A stretch of 7,295 nucleotides of DNA from JBDKUD01 sp039679805 (GTDB lineage: Bacteria > Bacillota > Syntrophomonadia > Syntrophomonadales > Syntrophomonadaceae), in assembly GCA_039679805.1 (NCBI GenBank), contig JBDKUD010000311.1:1-7295 (forward strand), written 5' to 3'. The position numbers were made by a program, and so were the translations under genes. The notes below the pieces were generated by a model. The model made no database searches and was not told the DNA's origin. It saw only the letters and a program-made list of their open reading frames with translations. This document shows positions 5,956-7,295 of this stretch, piece after piece. Position 1 is the stretch's first letter, and the number at the start of each line of letters is the position of its first letter.

Positions 5956-5977
5956 AATAATAATTCATAATAAATTC
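5956..5977. repeat. Degenerate copy of the AATTCATAATT repeat
   Basis: AATTCATAAT at 5962-5971 within an AT-rich stretch repeats the core of the foldback element termini at 6884-6915 and 7011-7042. The match is short and AT-rich, so chance is a real alternative. The rest of the ecfT-truA spacer (5978-6056) shows only a 6-bp stem at 6043-6059 that includes the ecfT stop codon. Confidence 0.3.
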
Positions 5978-6056
5978 TACGCTGAGCAACTGGTGTTGTC
6001 CATGCGGAGTTTGGAACGAGTGGCTTTATGCATCCATATTCCTAACTCAACGGGAG

Positions 6057-6845
6057 TTACATCAAAAACATTAATAACACCGCCCAGACTACTATTATAA
6101 TAATGAAAAGGTAGTCCATATCTACCAGTCGTAGTTCATACATGCTGGTTCTTTCGCCACCGGTGTAACACCTGGCTTCCATCGCCTGAGCCAGGTCATT
6201 GGCCCTTTTAAATGCACCTACAAATAACGGTACCAGCAGAGAAATAATGTTGCGTACTCTTTTCCTTATATTTCTGCTTTTAAAATCAGCTCCCCGGCCC
6301 ATCTGCGCCTTACTGATACGTTCTGCTTCCTCAATAAAGAAAGGAATGAATCTTAAGGTGATGTTCATTATCATAACCGTTTCCTGAACCGGGAAACCTA
6401 ATCGGGCCAGTGGTTGCAATAATTTCTCCAAACCACCGGTAAGAGCCATCGGAGTTGTGGTGATACTCAATAACTGAGCCATCATCAGTATTAACACCAG
6501 GCGAATACCAATAGACGCCCCCGCCGCCAGCCCTTGTCCGCTTAACTCCAAAACATGCAAATCTATTACTGTATTGCCTCTGGTTAAAATAATCTGTACC
6601 AGAACAGTTACTATTATAATAAACCAGAATGGCCTCAGGCTCTGCAGATATAAGGAAATATTTATCCGGCTAAGCAGCACTACAATTATGCAGGTTATCA
6701 GCAATAGCCCCAGCTGTGCAGTTGTGCGGGCAGAGAAGACTGCTATCATAAACACCGCTACCAGCAGCATTTTGGTCCGCGGGTCTAATTTATGAATTAT
6801 CGATTCACCCGGTACATACTGCCCCAGGCTAATCCGTGTAAACAT
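6057..6845 (-). CDS. ecfT: Energy-coupling factor transporter transmembrane protein EcfT
   Basis: EcfT is the membrane scaffold of ECF importers. It joins the two ATPases (EcfA1, EcfA2) to interchangeable substrate-binding S proteins, so the substrate (vitamin or metal) cannot be told from this gene. The 262-residue product opens with the family signature GQYVPGESIIHKLDPRTK (8-25). Hydrophobic segments follow at about 26-58, 72-90 and 112-130, and again at the C-terminus (about 243-262). The two coupling-helix motifs that contact the ATPases are QMGRGADF (181-188) and AMEARCYTGG (221-230). The ATG at 6845 is preferred over the adjoining TTG because GGGGAG in 6854-6861 is then 8 bases away. 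It follows an ECF ATPase gene, separated by a foldback element, and precedes truA. Confidence 0.96.
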   Translation of the reverse strand: MFTRISLGQYVPGESIIHKLDPRTKMLLVAVFMIAVFSARTTAQLGLLLITCIIVVLLSRINISLYLQSLRPFWFIIIVTVLVQIILTRGNTVIDLHVLELSGQGLAAGASIGIRLVLILMMAQLLSITTTPMALTGGLEKLLQPLARLGFPVQETVMIMNITLRFIPFFIEEAERISKAQMGRGADFKSRNIRKRVRNIISLLVPLFVGAFKRANDLAQAMEARCYTGGERTSMYELRLVDMDYLFIIIIVVWAVLLMFLM

Positions 6846-6861
6846 CAACCATTCTCCCCTT

Positions 6862-6883
6862 AAAATAGGCTAACGCCTGTTTT
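6862..6883. repeat. Hairpin directly upstream of the ecfT ribosome binding site
   Basis: AAAATAGGC (6862-6870) and GCCTGTTTT (6875-6883) pair over 9 positions, including one G-U, around the loop TAAC. In the ecfT mRNA the stem ends at the base next to AAGGGGAG, so it could affect ribosome access, and it resembles a weak terminator in either direction. Its other edge adjoins the terminus of the foldback element. Confidence 0.5.
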
Positions 6884-7042
6884 AATTATGAATTTTAAAT
6901 TGTGAATTATGAATTTAGGGTGAAATGCTGTGCATTTCGCTTATTATAATGTTCATAGTTAGCCTTCTGCTAAGTAAATAAATAGAAAGGAAAACTTGTT
7001 TTCCTTCAACAATTCATAATTCCTAATTCAAAATTCATAATT
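6884..7042. mobile_element. MITE-like foldback element with 32-bp terminal inverted repeats
   Basis: The termini 6884-6915 and 7011-7042 are inverted repeats identical at 29 of 32 positions; each holds two copies of AATTATGAATT in direct order. The 95-base interior has no reading frame of note but contains three stem-loops: 6920-6940 (9 bp, loop TGT), 6959-6973 (5 bp) and 6987-7006 (AAGGAAAA, loop CTTG, TTTTCCTT). TTTT flanks both ends (6880-6883 and 7043-7046), a possible but low-complexity target duplication. The element separates the ATPase gene from ecfT, genes that are normally nearly adjacent, and supplies the stop codon of the former. A non-autonomous transposon derivative is inferred; a multi-branched structured RNA is the alternative. 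Confidence 0.65.
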
Positions 7043-7295
7043 TTTTAGGGCTCTGGCTATCTCCCGGCTGGCTTCGTGGGGGTTCCTGACCTGGGTGTTT
7101 ATATCCCAGCCTCTGTGCTTTAACCTGCCCACCACGTCCCGGCTAACTGGCAGTTCAAATCCCTGCCCGACCAGTTCCTCTCTGTTATCAAGCACTGTCC
7201 AGATGTCTCCCTGTTTAAAAACCTCTCCCTTTACCAGTACCAGGAGATGGTTACAAACTGCTAACAGCTCAATTAGATGATGGGAGACTATTACA
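7028..7295 (-). CDS. ecfA2: Energy-coupling factor transporter ATP-binding protein, C-terminal 88 residues (partial)
   Basis: This is the 3' end of an ABC ATPase that powers ECF uptake with EcfT. The visible 88 residues start at the H-loop (VIVSHHLIEL), followed by NHLLVLVKGEVFKQGD, the strand and turn after the nucleotide-binding site. The EcfA-type C-terminal extension comes next (QGFELPVSR, LKHRGWDINT, EASREIARAL). The Walker motifs lie beyond the window edge, so subunit A2 rather than A1 is inferred from the position next to ecfT and the GFELP-type tail. The last residues, KNYEF, and the TGA stop (7030-7028) are encoded by the terminus of the foldback element, so the original end of the protein seems to have been replaced after EIARAL. 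The loss, if any, is a few residues outside the catalytic core. Confidence 0.85.
   Translation of the reverse strand, partial: VIVSHHLIELLAVCNHLLVLVKGEVFKQGDIWTVLDNREELVGQGFELPVSRDVVGRLKHRGWDINTQVRNPHEASREIARALKNYEF

Noticed and set aside
6165..6185. ARC instead of ARG in the second coupling motif of EcfT
   Set aside because: AMEARCY with a following GG is a common form among Firmicutes EcfT proteins, so it is not an anomaly.
6943..6973. Promoter within the foldback element (TATAAT at 6948-6943, minus strand)
   Set aside because: The -10 is perfect, but the best upstream box is TTAGCA at 19 bases, and the region is AT-rich, so support is too weak to list it.

Overview
The window comes from a spore-forming, low-to-mid GC Firmicute of the class Clostridia, most like Desulfotomaculum and related Peptococcaceae. 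This is inferred from three things: the gene order ecfA-ecfT-truA-rplM-rpsI-cwlD, which is the standard Firmicutes arrangement downstream of the ribosomal protein clusters; a cortex-lytic type amidase of the CwlD family, which belongs to sporulation; and strong AGGAGG-type ribosome binding sites. No gene identifies the species. All eight genes are on the minus strand, so transcription runs from high to low coordinates.

Layout in the direction of transcription. (1) 7295-6057: the 3' end of an ECF-transporter ATPase gene (probably ecfA2), a 159-bp foldback element with 32-bp inverted termini, then ecfT. (2) 5881-5144: truA, tRNA pseudouridine synthase, preceded by a spacer carrying a short tandem repeat. 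(3) 5124-4099: a promoter, an L13-type mRNA leader, rplM, rpsI and a strong intrinsic terminator. (4) 4056-639: cwlD, then a fused Memo/LigB-like plus AMMECR1 protein, then the radical SAM partner of the AmmeMemoRadiSam system, ending in a hairpin terminator. (5) 519-1: a promoter overlapped by a perfect palindrome, then the first 150 codons of argC, which runs off the window.

The genes fall into separate jobs: vitamin or metal uptake (EcfA/EcfT), tRNA and ribosome production (TruA, L13, S9), spore cortex modification (CwlD), an uncharacterised conserved redox or modification system (AmmeMemoRadiSam), and arginine biosynthesis (ArgC). No wholly new system stands out. The points most worth following up are the foldback element that supplies the stop codon of the ATPase gene, the AmmeMemoRadiSam pair next to a sporulation gene, the palindromic operator at argC, and the alternative pairings in the rplM leader. 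No gene-free stretch exceeds 300 bases; the spacers of about 150 to 230 bases are described individually.
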